64,000 bases of DNA from Cryptomeria japonica (GCF_030272615.1 NC_081411.1:160221471-160285470), one strand, 5' to 3'. Positions 1-11,460 are shown, counted from the stretch's first letter. The notes: generated by a model from the sequence alone, not told the origin. Numbers and translations are program-made.

Positions 1-2624
1 CAGAATATCCCAATTGTTTAATGGTGCTCAATGTACAAATGTTTAGACCAGCTCCTCCATCTATCAGGACTCGCTTTATTCGATGTTTGTGTATGAAGGC
101 TTCAATGTGTAAAGGTGCATTATGTGGCTGACTTAAGGAGGCGTCATCGGCTTCTGTGAATTTAAGGGAGTGTGGAATGGAAAGGTATCCCACCATGGCT
201 TGAAACTGGTCCACGTTCAAATCGGTAGGAATGGCTGTATCTCTCAAGATTTTGTCCAGAATAGCTTTATGAGTGGGGGATATACGTAGGAGTTCAAGGA
301 TGGAGATGAGTGCGGGTGTCTTCCCTAACTATTCTACAAGGTCATACTCAAGTTTGGTAGACAGAGAAGTGGTGGTTTTAGTTGAGGCACCTGGCAAAGT
401 AATTTTACCTCGATGGGTTGTAACATGACATTCAGAAGTAGGTTCGGAAGAAGATCCAACACCTCTTAGGACAATCTTGGGTTGCTGAGGAGGATTCTCA
501 GGGTTTTTGTTCTTGATGGTAATAGTAGAGATATGATTGTCCATCGAGATATGATTGATAGTTGAATCATAGTTGTAAGGTGCTCTAGTATAGTTGGCTT
601 GATCATCTGTGACTTTAGCTTTTCCCTTGTCGTGCTTTGGGAATGGTTCCTTAAACATCTCATGTTCTTGATTGGATGAGTGTCCCTCAATCTCAATGTC
701 ACCTTTATCAATGAGATCTTGCACAATATTCTTTAGTCGATGACAATTACTTGTTTTATGACCCTTGCTTTTATGAAATTCACAATACTCATCATCATTC
801 CACCAATTTGGTTTAACCTTTGGTTCATATGGAGGAAAATATGGAACTGTGATTACCTTGTTTGCCACCAACTTTTTGAAGACTGACTCAAGTGGTTCTC
901 CCAATGGAGTGTACTTCCTTCGTGATCTAGAAGTTGTTTGAGTATTCACTTGATTGTTTGTAGAACTTGATCCTGAAAAGATGAATTTGGGTCGCACTGT
1001 GTTGGCATCAACAACACCATCATTGACTGTGTTCTTGTTTTTATTCCAAAATCTTGGCTTGTCTTTTTCTTTAAAGTCATCTTTGTTCTCCTTGAATATC
1101 TTAATGACTCCTTGTTCAATTAGAACCTTTTCTGTTGCTAAGCCTTTTTCAATGACATCCTTGAAGGTGGACAAACAAGCTTTTCTTAGATCATAACCAA
1201 TGTCTTTGTTAACATTCTGGGTGAACATTTCTACCATTTGTTTATGTGGAATTTCACAAGAGCATCTGCTGGCTAGATTTCTCCATCTTTGTAAAAATGA
1301 TACAAAAGACTCTCCCTCTTTTTGCTTGGTGTTGCATAAAGTGGTGATTGATATGCCTGTCTCTATATTGTAGGAGAAATGTTGAATAAATGCCTCTGCT
1401 AAGTCACCCCATGACTTAATACCAGGTGGGAGTTGGGAGAACCATTCCATAGCTTGATCGCCTAAGCTTTGTGGGAATAATCTCATCAAATATGTCTCTT
1501 CTGAAGCTACTTCAATGCAAGCTGTGAAAAACTATCTTATGTGTGCCTTAGGATCCCCTTTTCCTCTATACTTATCAAATTTAGGCGTCACAAAGTGTGT
1601 AGGAAATGGAGGCATTGGAATGGTCTTTTCGAATGGATAAGGACATATGTCTCTCATTGTGTATGTTGGCTTTAGTGTATTTATGTCCTCCATTTTCTTT
1701 TGTAAGTCCCTGATTTGTTGCTCCAAATTGCTCTTAGGTGGAGATCAACTTCTTGGACCATACCCCATGCTTGAGGCACCAATTGGAGGAGGAGCATGTT
1801 GCATATATGGATGATATTGATCATACACATGTTCATATGGAGGAGGTTTGTAATGATGTTGTGTATATGGACCACTTGGTATAGATTCATGTTGAGGAAC
1901 CCCATATCTATTTTGCGCATGTATACCATATTCTACAGGCATGTCATGTTCCATTGTGTTGCCCCCAAATTTGACATGAGGTTTCCTTGTGTCCAAATTT
2001 TGAGCATGCCTTTGAACATCCAATTGTTTTGGTGGTTGATCCTTAGCATTAGTATGTGATTGAGCATATTTGTCTACATAAAACTTCCATAATGGTCTAT
2101 GAAGGTAAGTATCATATGTTTGACCATGTGTATGTGGGACCTCTGGTTTTTGAAGCAAAGCTGATGGTGATTCAGGTACCATATGTGGTCCTCTATTTCC
2201 TCCACTATTAGGTCATTTGATCCATGTTGGAGTGAGTTTGTTGCAAAGGTCGATTTTCCATTATTTGAGACATGTCAAAATCATGAGGTATCTTGGCTCC
2301 ACTTTGTGCCATCATTTGTAAGAAGTATTGTCTATCCCTCATTATTTCCTCAACCAATTGATTGAAATGGGGATTCATAATGGATTCTTCCACATCTGCT
2401 GAATGTATTGAAAAATTGTCCATATTGTCATTGTGTGTAACATTGTTGTTTGTAGTGTCTGCGTTCACCACATTTGGAATGTTTCTATAGAGATCCATGT
2501 CAGGCAATGTAGTGTGATCAGTATTAAAAAATAAATCGTTGTCATACTCATAAGAACTCATGTTTGCGGACTCTTGAGCCTCTTTAGTTTCTCTCCTAGA
2601 TTTTTGAAGACGAGTTTCAACCAT
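1..2624 (-). pseudogene. gag-protease polyprotein of element A (broken, partial)
   Basis: The frame starts at the ATG ending at 2624 (MVETRLQKSRRETKEAQESA) and continues leftwards past the window edge. In order: a variable N-terminus; a retroviral-gag-like (PF03732-type) region around 1250-1490 (GDQAMEWFSQLPPGIKSWGD); a Cys/His segment CEFHKSKGHKTSNCHRLK at about 730-790; and a protease site read as LIDGGAGLNIC near 30-70, where DGGA replaces the usual DSGA. Compared with B it has a 2-nt loss near 2210 (frameshift) and stops at about 1742 (CGA to TGA), 1532 (a Gln codon) and 329 (CAG to TAG). It cannot yield a full polyprotein. Structural protein and protease of the particle are the inferred ancestral roles. 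Confidence 0.88.
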
Positions 2625-3116
2625 GAACTAGGTATTGACCAAGATGTGTAAGACTAGATGAAAATGGAAAAAGTATGGAAGACCAAGAGTTGGATGGAAT
2701 GTAAATGAATCTGAGGTGTACTTGCAAATGTCCAAAGTGTAAGAGCAAGTATGTATGTGGTAGAGTAGGTGTGACTTCCAAAGAGAGGATAGTTTCTCTT
2801 GATGAGGTAAGCTGACCTTGACCCTAAGTAAGACCAAATGAGACCCAAAGGTAAGAAACCTTGATGAGGGACCACTTAGCAAAGTGTTGTTGTATGTAGT
2901 GTGTTGACAAAGTATGATGAGGACAAGCAAATGACCTTTTGACCCAAGTTTAGACAAGTATGAATGTAAAATGAGATGTGAAGCAATGATGGACTATGTG
3001 AGACCCAAAGACAGGTTGAATGCTAGATGAAACCTGAAGAAACAACCTAGGAAGCTCAAGTATTCCGAAACTGATTTCTTTTGTTTGCTGGACTGTGAAA
3101 TTTTCTTGCAATTTTG

Positions 3117-3271
3117 AACACAGACGCTCCTATATACTGCACAAACACAGTTATTCGACGCAGACGTGTTTCTATTCAACATAGATGCTGTTATAAACAC
3201 AGACGCTATTCTACCCTTCACAGACGCATTTAGATGTCTCAAACGCGGTTAAAACAGACACAGACGCATTT
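3117..3271 (-). repeat. CAGACGCG motif array, distal cluster (about 8 copies)
   Basis: Variants of CACAGACGC recur near 3119, 3141, 3157, 3180, 3199, 3219, 3238 and 3259, about every 16-22 bases, separated by unrelated AT-rich spacers. In the element's own sense the motif reads GCGTCTGTG. Core conservation with diverged spacers suggests a site array rather than a simple tandem repeat. Confidence 0.7.
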
Positions 3272-4495
3272 CTATAAAATTTGTGCAATTTTTTTCAATC
3301 TGTGAAGTCGTTTTGTTGTGACCAAATCTGATTGATTGACTGTTTTTCGTGACAAGAGGACACAATGTTGATGAGGACTCAATGTTTGCAAGTGTTTAGA
3401 CTCCAAAATGACTCCAAGAAAAGTGTGTTGTTTGATATAAAAATGTTTTGCATACACTTGAAGACACAAAAGACACAATGTTTTGCTGTTTGGTTTTTGA
3501 ATGTTTGAATGTTTAAAATAAGTCAAGCATAATTCTTATGGCTGGCCAAGACAATAGTTGTTGATCCCACATAGGGTTTTACCCCTGAGGCTATGCTATT
3601 TAGAGTGGATACTTAGATGCTTGACCTCACTAGCTCCACCCTCGGCACTCACTTCTCAGGTCAGCCAAGCATCAGTCCCCATGAAAACTCCCCATGGTGA
3701 ACTTTGTATCTCTACTAAGAACCGTATGTGTGTGGGCCGCTACCAGAGGTCCGACCTCCTGCCCCAACAACTAGAAGGATTTGGGCTTCTAAAACAAAAA
3801 GGTGCTAGTAAGGGCATCCGCTCATGTGGCCATACATGCGGCACTTTCAGCTTTGTAAATACAGAAGGCTCCCAGCCAGTAGGGGTTACGCCCTACAAAT
3901 GATCAAATAAATTTGATCAAACGGGTTTATGGGGAGACATAGTGTCGGTATGAACTAATCAGCACATGTTATTCATAGTTTTCACCATGAATACATTTGA
4001 TTATAGTGGTTCGGAAGAGGTGGGTTTTCCTTGCTACCACTTGGGTCATTCTCTTCTCACTAGTAGTCCTAATGACCACACAGGAAGACAGGCCCTCTAA
4101 AGATTAAACAAAAAGAGCCTATTTCTCAAGACACAAAAGACAATGATTCAATTTTAGTGCACCAATGGAAGTGTTTGCTAGTCTATGAAAACAAGGCACA
4201 CAATAAAAATCAAAAACCCTTGCCAAGGACCTGCAACAAAGAGTTGTTAGTAGTTTGGGTTGTTTGAAATAATCACCCCTTCTTGCAAACACACAAGTTA
4301 GGTAAATTTTAAAACCCAAAAGACTTTGTGAAAATAGGGGCCTTCAACCAAACGATTTAGCTTCCAAGGCAAGCTGCACCAATTGTGTTAGATAGATCTG
4401 AAAATATTAGTCCAAAAATAAACTAGATCTGAAACCCTAAATGCAAAATCCGAAAATCGAATCAATAAAATTTCCAAAATTTTGAAACAGGTAAT

Positions 4496-4750
4496 ACACA
4501 GACACGATTACTGCCTACGCAGACATGACTCCGCAATAGAAACGCAGTTTTGTGAGGCACAGACGCGATTAAAAACCATAGACACGCTTTCTGTACGCAG
4601 ACGCGGGTGAAAACGACACAGACGTGTTTCAGTATAACAGACGCGCCTCCTTGGAACCTGCAAAATGAAATATGACCAAAACACAGATGCAGATCCAACT
4701 GTCTCAGACGCGCCAAAAAATCAAAAACGCGATCCGAAAGTGCGCAAACG
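4496..4750 (-). repeat. CAGACGCG motif array, LTR-proximal cluster (about 11 copies)
   Basis: Second cluster of the same motif, near 4498, 4516, 4537, 4558, 4577, 4594, 4616, 4635, 4681, 4702 and 4743, starting about 110 bases inside the LTR. Several copies are CG-rich (CAGACGCG) in otherwise AT-rich DNA. I did not find this array in element B. Confidence 0.7.
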
Positions 4751-4863
4751 CGAAAATACCAAAATTGCTACCGAAAATGTCCGATCTGCAACTTCAAAAA
4801 CACAAAACCTGCAACAAGGGGGTTAAATGCAAAGGGACAAGCATCCCACCGGGCGTGCCAAAA

Positions 4864-5630
4864 TGTATATGGTGAAAATGGATAACAACAATAACAAAAT
4901 TGAAAGGCTAAATGAATTCAACCATAAAACCCTAGCCTAACAACAACAAAGATCCACCATAACATATGAAGATTACCTAAGACAATGCAAATCAAATGAA
5001 ATCACAAAGATTATACCATCACATGTCCAATAGGGTTTTGATCTCCATTCTTCCTATCTCCATTGATCTTGCTTGATATATTTGCTCTAAGATTTTATGT
5101 GCACAAGAGCTCAACAAAGAACTAAATGTGGTTGCAAGTAGGATCGTAGTGTAGTCGAGTCCTCAAGTTTGTCGATTAGGGTTTGATAATGAAGAAGGCA
5201 TCTCCTTAAATAGAAGACACAATATGAAATGGAGGGATAAGATTGAGAGGTGTAAAAAGGAGGTCAACTAGGATTAGAGGGTAGGTAGAAGGAATAGTAA
5301 AATAATGAAAGGGGTAGGTAGTGTAGGAATTAAGAGATGAATGACATGTGTCATGAGTAGAAAAGGTTAATGAATTAATTAAATAAATAAAGATTCATTT
5401 AATTAATAGAAGAAATGGGATCAATTAAATAAATAAATATTTATTTAATTTAGGAAAATGATAATTTAAATAAATAAATGTATTTATTTAAATGAGAAAT
5501 AAGGCTAGAAGAGGATAAATGAATGAATTAAATAAATAAGGATTTATTTAATTAATAGAAGAGTTAGGCTTAGATAATTAAATAAATAAAATATTTATTT
5601 AATTAGACATGACAATTTTAGGTGTCTACA
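4864..5630 (-). repeat. LTR of element A (767 bp)
   Basis: Read on the minus strand it starts TGTAGACACC and ends CCATATACA, the same ends as the two LTRs of element B, and by eye it is roughly 94-95% similar to them. It carries the same series of AT palindromes (about 5380-5605) upstream of a TATA-like TATTTAA (plus 5206-5212). Directly inside the LTR is a TTTTGGCACGCCCGG-type sequence that should be the primer binding site; I could not assign the tRNA. Confidence 0.9.
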
Positions 5631-8191
5631 CCTGCAAATGGTTCAGCATTTATGGACATAGAGGAAAAGTGGTCACACTTTAAAGAAGAACCTCGTAATC
5701 TCAGGCTTTCATTGGCAGTAGACGGTGTTAATCCATTTGGAGAGATGAGATCTGTTTACTCATTGTGGCCTGTTTTTGTTGTCAACAATAACATTCCTCC
5801 ATGGATGTCAATAAAGAGAGAGCACATAATGTTGGCAATGATTGTTCCAGGTATTTTATCATTTAAATATAGTTGTCTAAATTTAATTATAAATATTGTA
5901 GTAAAATGGTCATAATAATTATGTAATGTTTTTGTTCATTCGATTAGGTAAGTACCAAGTTAAAGATATGAATGTATATATCGAGCCTCTTATCGACGAG
6001 TTGTTGGAGTTATGGAATGGTGTCACTATGTATGATGTCTCTAGACCAATAGGACAAAGACAATTTCAATTCCGTGCGATGCTTCTATGGACATTGCACG
6101 ATGCCCTGGGGCTAACACATTTGTGTGGTATGTTATAGTGTTTAAGTTGTGCATGAACATTATAATTCAAAAAATTATCATATTTAATCCAATTATACAT
6201 TATCTTGTAGGTCTTCAAACAAAGGGAAAATTTGCATGTCCTGTTTGTGGTCCAAAGATGAAATCTCGTCATTCAAAAAGTTTAGGAAAGCAGGTGTTTG
6301 ATGAGTATAGGCACTTTCTCCACAAAAATCATAAGTATCGAAATACTGAAAAACATCTTTTCAATGGGAAAGAAGAGAATACATCAAAGCCATGAAGAAT
6401 GACACCTCTCCTGTGGAAGTTGGAATATAATAGAATTAATCGTCAAGGTAATGCCATTCCATCTATTGGTTTGTCATAAAACATCTTTTCTATTTTGTTT
6501 TGTTTACTGATGATGTGATTGATGATCATGAAGGTCATGAAGGCATAAATGACCACCTTCCTAAGGGAATAAAAAGTTATCCCCAACAATTTAGTAGGTT
6601 GCCCTACTACGAGCAGTTGCAAATTGTTCATTTGTTTGATAGTATGCATATTGGAAAGAATATAACAGACATTATGTTAAATATTGGATGGAAGGCGTGA
6701 CAAAGAAAAAATTGTCAAAATATGTAGTGACATTCAGGATTCCAATCATGCAATGATAAATGTCATTCAATCAAATAGCCATGGAGACTAGATTAATATA
6801 AGTGAGGTTCCTTGGTTATTAACGGACCAGCAAAGCAATTCTATAAAAGAAGTCATACGAAAAATTCAATTTCCCATAGGATTTGCTGTGAACATAAACA
6901 ATCTCATATCAAAGAAAAGTGAATTTGGGCCAGGGATGAAAACGCATGATTGGCATACCTTCATTAAGGTAATTCACGTTTTTGTGTTTTTAGTATGTAT
7001 TTAAGTACTGAGCGTACGTGTACTTTTCATTATGTTACAAAAAAATGAAAAGATAATTTTATAATTGTTGCAGTACGTTCTACCTCTATCTCTCCCAGAC
7101 AACTTCGACAATAAAGTCAAGCAAGTCATATATGATCTTGGAAAATACATAAGGTAAGTAGTGATATTTGTTTAGTTCATTGTATAGATATTATATTTGC
7201 GATTTGTTTTACTTCTTATGTAATATATTTTTTTGTGTCTTGAATACCTTGTAGGTGGTTGTCATGTAAAGAAATCCATAAAGATGATATAAAATATTGG
7301 AAGAGAAAAATTCCTCATTTAATGTGTGAAATGCAAAAGTGTCTACCTCAAACTTTTTTCAATGCACAAGAACACTACCTCATACACCAAGTTGAGGAGA
7401 TTGAATTGTGTGGACTTGTACACACTAGGTCAATGTGGATGGTTGAGAGGCACTTGAAATTTTTGAAGGCTTTGGTTTGACAAAGAGAACATCCCGAGGG
7501 TTCTGTGGTGGAGGGATATATGGTATACCAAACTATGGTGTACATTTATGAATATCTTCCTAAGTTTGCAGCAAAGATCCACGTGGATTGCATTTGGGAT
7601 CCCAACACCATTAACAAATTCAAAGGGGAGTACTTGATGGGGAAAGGTAGATTGAGGAAAGTGAGAGCTAATTATAAGATGTTATTGTAGTTAATTAATT
7701 CTTAATCTTCAAAATAAATCGATTGTAAGACGTCTATTTATTTTTTGTACAATTGGTCGAGAGTGGGATGCACTACATTTGTATATTGCAAACAATCTTG
7801 ATTGGATGACAGTATGGATTGAACGTTGTCAACATTTTGGATGCACATTAACATGGGAAGGTGTGGCTTCATTGGTTAAAGAAGCACATCGTAATGAAGA
7901 TTCCAATGTTATGCAAAAGGAAATTGATTTAGCAATGGTTTAAGAGATAAACAGGTACGTATAAATTTATTAATCACCCATATGTTTATCAACTCACAAT
8001 GCAATAAATTTTACATGTTTGACATATCGCAGGTCAAACACCACAACACTATGTGCTGCAATGGTCATAAATTTCGCATTAAAAAGTTGGATGACATGAA
8101 GAAAACTTGTGATTCTAGCATCACTGCAGTCTTTGAGGTGACAAATATTTCATCAAGAAATGACATTCATCCTCAACAGTCTCAAAATTGA
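5631..8191 (+). pseudogene. CACTA (En/Spm, CMC) TNP2-like transposase, multi-exon remnant
   Basis: Translated segments match the order of TNP2-like transposases: LAVDGVNPFGEMRSVYSLWP, a PPWMSIKREHIMLAM-type segment, MNVYIEPLIDELLELWNGV, TKGKFACPVCGPKM, a PKGIKS...DSMHIGKNI segment, then a DUF4218-like part (about 7255-7690). Clean splice sites remain: exon end 5850 (donor GTATTT), exon 5948-6127, exon from 6211; the joins VPG/KYQVKD and HLCG/LQTKGK are in frame. Later parts carry frameshifts and stops (for example near 6393 and 7480). The start is missing because element A interrupts the gene at 5630. The product would have cut and joined the transposon ends; this copy is dead. Terminal inverted repeats were not found. 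Confidence 0.85.
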
Positions 8192-8203
8192 TACTATGGC
8201 ATT

Positions 8204-8622
8204 TTGGATGATATACTTGAGTGTGACTTTAATTCCTTCAAATTAGTTTTGTTCATCGTCAAATGGTATAGGCTACGATTGAATAAAAATGATCCTGATA
8301 GAACTATTATTGAACATGATAATGGTTTTATAATGCTAAATACAAGGTCATTTGAACCAGTTGGGGATGAGCCCTATGTTCTTCCAAGCCAATGTGAGCA
8401 AGTATTTTACTCAGAGGTTCCACATAAACCGGGTTGGTCAATTGTTGTTAGACATGATCCAAGAGGAAGGCTGATAAAGTATAATGTGATGGAAGAAGAA
8501 GATACCAAAGAAGAAGATACTGAAGAAGTAGAAGATGAAGTGGATGATGATCACGATCGACAGTTTCACAATGACAATGAAGAAGAACAAGAAGAAGAAG
8601 AAGAAGAAGATGATGATGATGG

Positions 8623-8667
<45 letters not shown>

Positions 8668-8725
8668 CGGTGATGGTGATGATGGTGATGATGATGGCGA
8701 AGACGTTGATGATGATGATGATGAC

Positions 8726-8772
<47 letters not shown>

Positions 8773-8818
8773 GGATGATGGCGATGATGACCTTGATGTT
8801 CATGATGATGAGGAATGA
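8204..8818 (+). pseudogene. C-terminal part of the CACTA transposase: DUF4216-like domain plus poly-Asp/Glu tail
   Basis: An open stretch of 204 codons, in frame with the preceding segment (7982-8191) across one TGA, so probably the same gene. Residues ~1-85 resemble the DUF4216 domain often found behind TNP2 transposases: VLFIVKWYRL, GFIMLNTRSFEPVGDEPYVL and PSQCEQVFYSE. From about residue 95 to the end the protein is almost only Asp, Glu and a few Gly, encoded by a GAT/GAA microsatellite. Such a tail is far longer than anything I know as usual for the family. Identity of the domain is established from motif order; any role for the acidic tail is speculation. Confidence 0.75.
8494..8815 (+). 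repeat. GAT/GAA trinucleotide microsatellite encoding the acidic tail
   Basis: Runs of GAA then GAT with occasional GAC and GGT, kept in one reading frame so that nearly every codon is Asp, Glu or Gly. On the other strand it reads as long Ile or Met runs, which are artefacts. Expansion by replication slippage is the likely origin. Confidence 0.9.
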
Positions 8819-9245
8819 AATGTATGAGGAATGCGATTAGTATATTATCTATTGAATATTGACTTCTTGATAGAATTTTTTTTACATAATTAATTCATTA
8901 TGTTTTGAATTCTAATGCCATTACATAATTAATTCATGATACACCCTTTAATATGGAGATGGAGATAGGGGGTGTGACTATTTATGTGACAATTTTTAAA
9001 CTGTGTTTATTTATGGAAATTGGATTGTTTATTAGCTATGTGACTATTTATGTGACCATTTAGTTGAGGATCCTGCATAGTCTACATAAATTAAAGGTAA
9101 GGAATTACAAAACTTACAATGATTTTGATGACAACATCTTTTTATTATTTAATACTCTTTTTGTCTACAAAGTTCATGTTGTTCATATTGTGTATGATGT
9201 AATTTTGCTAACATTTTTTATATTTTTTCTTTGTCACAGGCTAAC
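8819..9245. other. AT-rich stretch between the two CACTA genes
   Basis: No coding segment was recognised. A pair of near-repeats of TAATTCATTATG / TAATTCATGATA type lies at about 8890-8945. A pyrimidine-rich acceptor-like CTTTGTCACAG precedes the next candidate exon, so part of this may be intron or intergenic spacer. Confidence 0.4.
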
Positions 9246-11233
9246 ATGGATCTATCACATATCACAGACAGAGATGTACCTTGCAACACTTCTACCGAGT
9301 AGGTAAACCTCATTAATTGTACAAATTAGGTAGAAGCAAACTGTTACATTATTATGTTCTTTTTTTTAGTGATTTATACTAATTTTGTAATTGTTAATGA
9401 TATTCTTCACACAGACGAATGTTCGTGGAAAGGGAAAGGGAGTTGCAGTACCTAAGCACCTTTCTATGGATGTGGAATCGTTAGGGTTAAGCAATGATGA
9501 CCCTGAAGATCCCACAGACCTTGTGAAATTCTTTAAAATGCCTCTTATAAAAATTAGAAAAGAGATTGTTGCTTCGACAACCGTGCATCCTACCACTGAT
9601 GAGATACAACAGAGGGTGGAATTATTGTATAAGACAATAGAAAACTTGCAAGTAAGCAGTAATGAAAGCTTTAATTATAACAAAAGTTCAATAATGGTTT
9701 ATATTTTATTCTCTTTTTATGTCATTAACTAAAATATGTACGTATTGTTTTTACAGCAATTTATTTGCCCTCATGAAAGTCGTTCCTACGATTAGGGTGT
9801 TGCAGGATCAGGTGATGATGATTTTCTTATATTATCACTTGCTTGGCTTATCACTCTGAGTACCCAAAACACATCATACTTGATACTGTCAATTTTCAAA
9901 ATAAAGGTTCATCCTTGTTTATAATTCTTGCACTTTTTCATATATTTAATGTTTGATATATTTAATCTATTATTCTTTAGGTGTTGTCAATGTTACTGTC
10001 CAAATGTCAATGCCGCCTCATTAGAGCTCACCCTCACCTGTATTGCCGACTGCAATGTCGGCAACACGTAGCATGTAGACATCCTCTAGTGCACATCATG
10101 TTGGTAGATTCCTCTTTTGCTCTATCTTATGTCATGTGTTTATTTCCCTTCAAGCATTCTTTCTTGAATTCTAATGCCATTTCATAGTGGATTCATTTTT
10201 TGCAGGAGGAGATGCACGTGAGGATGTGCCAGAGGTGACTACTACTAATAACATAGCATCATTTCTTGGATCTTCTCATATTGTTGCACGAATTGTAAGT
10301 ATCTCATGTAAACTCCCATATTGTCTCAAAATATTAATAAATTGCAAACATTTTTTTTTAATCAAACAATGCAAGCAAAATTCACAGTACCAAGCAAAAA
10401 TGTAGGGCTCTGAATTCAATAGAGCGCCCATAGAAGATGACAAGAGAATTGCCTACCAACAAGGCTATTCAACCGTGGCTGATCGGCTATGAGAATTGAG
10501 TGGGCATACACAACATTCGAGTGCATCCGTCACATAGGTAAATATGGTAAATGGAAGTTGTTTCAAATTGAATACTTTACTAATAATCTAATTGATGTTG
10601 AGTTCCAACATAAAGTGACTATATTTGTTTTAAATAAGCAAGCAATGATAACAATGTGCATGTCATTGGAATGCAGCCTGCTAATTGTGAAACACTGGTG
10701 TACGTGAAGGTCCGGATGTGCATCCCAGTAGTGGAGGTATTCATTTGCTATTCAAATTTATTTATTTAGCTATTAATACAATTAAACATCTTAATTTGTA
10801 ATTAGAGTAGTAATTAATGTAACCTTTCTTGTTAATATTTGAGAGCATGTAGTCGATGGTGAGGAAGTGGAGCATGATCTGGGTACACAACCTGAAAATG
10901 TGATGTTCCCCACTCAGGTGAAGAGGACCGTGATGTTCACCATGTTGAGGTTGAGGCTACACAAAATGATGTGGCCCCATCAGGTAAAGAGCACAACAAT
11001 TATGTTCTCTAAATTAATGAAATACTTGTAACAATAATAATTTTTTTGTTTTGAATTTAACCCATTTCTTTGTTATTGCAAAGGACCCCCCTTCACTTCA
11101 ATGCCCTCGTCCTCAGTATAGGAATAGGCATACATTGAGATCACGAGCAATTGGCAGAAAATCTGTAGAGGGGGGAAATGATGAAGACACTGATGTTCCA
11201 CTTAGTCTTTTCATAGCTTCAAAGAAAAAATAA
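9246..11233 (+). pseudogene. second CACTA gene (accessory ORF), multi-exon remnant
   Basis: A series of short open segments in the same orientation, separated by AT-rich introns with usable splice sites. The clearest exon is 9415-9651 (acceptor TTCACACAG, donor GTAAGC), encoding a segment with KGKGVAVPKHLSMDVESLGL and an ending TTDEIQQRVELLYKTIENLQ. A candidate first ATG is at 9246. Further exon-like pieces lie near 9755-9815, 10207-10290, 10860-10985 and 11085-11233; the last ends in a basic segment RPQYRNRHTLRSRAIGRK and a stop at 11231-11233. CACTA elements usually carry a second DNA-binding gene next to TNP2; I infer this is its counterpart from position and exon pattern, not from a domain I recognise. 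Confidence 0.45.
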
Positions 11234-11289
11234 AGAAAGAAATGATTGTAATCTAACTTATTTGATAATGACTGATTTTTATGTGTTAG

Positions 11290-11460
11290 TGAATGTAATT
11301 ATGTGCTAATTAATGGTTATGGATGATATGTGTTAATTAATATTGATGAATGTTGCATGTTAATTAATGTTAATCAATGTTATGTGTTAATGAATGAATG
11401 CAATATTTTATTAATAGTAGAAAGAATTAATGAATGAATGTTATAAGATGTTAATGGGGA
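11290..11460. repeat. degenerate TGTTAATTAATG-type repeats, possible CACTA subterminal region
   Basis: Short variants of GTTAATTAATG / GTTAATGAATG recur about ten times just downstream of the last accessory-gene exon. Subterminal arrays of short motifs that bind the accessory protein are typical of CACTA ends (known for En/Spm). No CACTA terminus was found beside them, so the role is inference. Confidence 0.35.

Larger units (their letters stand above)
2625..4863 (-). other. 5' leader of element A
   Basis: Non-coding leader of about 2.2 kb between LTR and gag. It contains two clusters of a CAGACGCG-type motif (annotated separately) flanking a block of higher GC content (about 3540-4330) that is also present in element B (31000-31830) with roughly 94% identity. 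The leader outside the shared block differs from B: where A has the CAGACGCG arrays, B has 304-bp tandem repeats. No sense-strand coding potential was recognised. Confidence 0.75.
1..5630 (-). mobile_element. Ty3/gypsy LTR retrotransposon, element A (partial, runs off the left edge)
   Basis: A minus-strand element: its 5' LTR is at the right (4864-5630), followed leftwards by a leader and a gag-protease frame that leaves the window at base 1. LTR, gag and protease are close to element B (29218-40608), so both belong to one family; the gag type and protease resemble the Tat/Athila-like plant gypsy group (inference from gag style, as no RT is present to place it). The LTR outer end is TGTAGACACC read on the minus strand. 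Flanking DNA at 5631 is the coding sequence of a CACTA transposase, so A inserted into that gene. The matching target duplication (CCTGC expected, 5631-5635) lies outside the window and cannot be checked. Confidence 0.9.

Noticed and set aside
3558-3902. 114-residue antisense protein gene in the leader of element A (and 31467-31811 in B)
   Set aside because: It has no ATG at its start and no recognisable domain. I list the region only as a conserved leader block.
8438-8803. Long Ile-rich and Met-rich open frames on the other frames of the GAT repeat
   Set aside because: They are shadows of a trinucleotide microsatellite; only the Asp/Glu frame continues from a recognisable protein domain.
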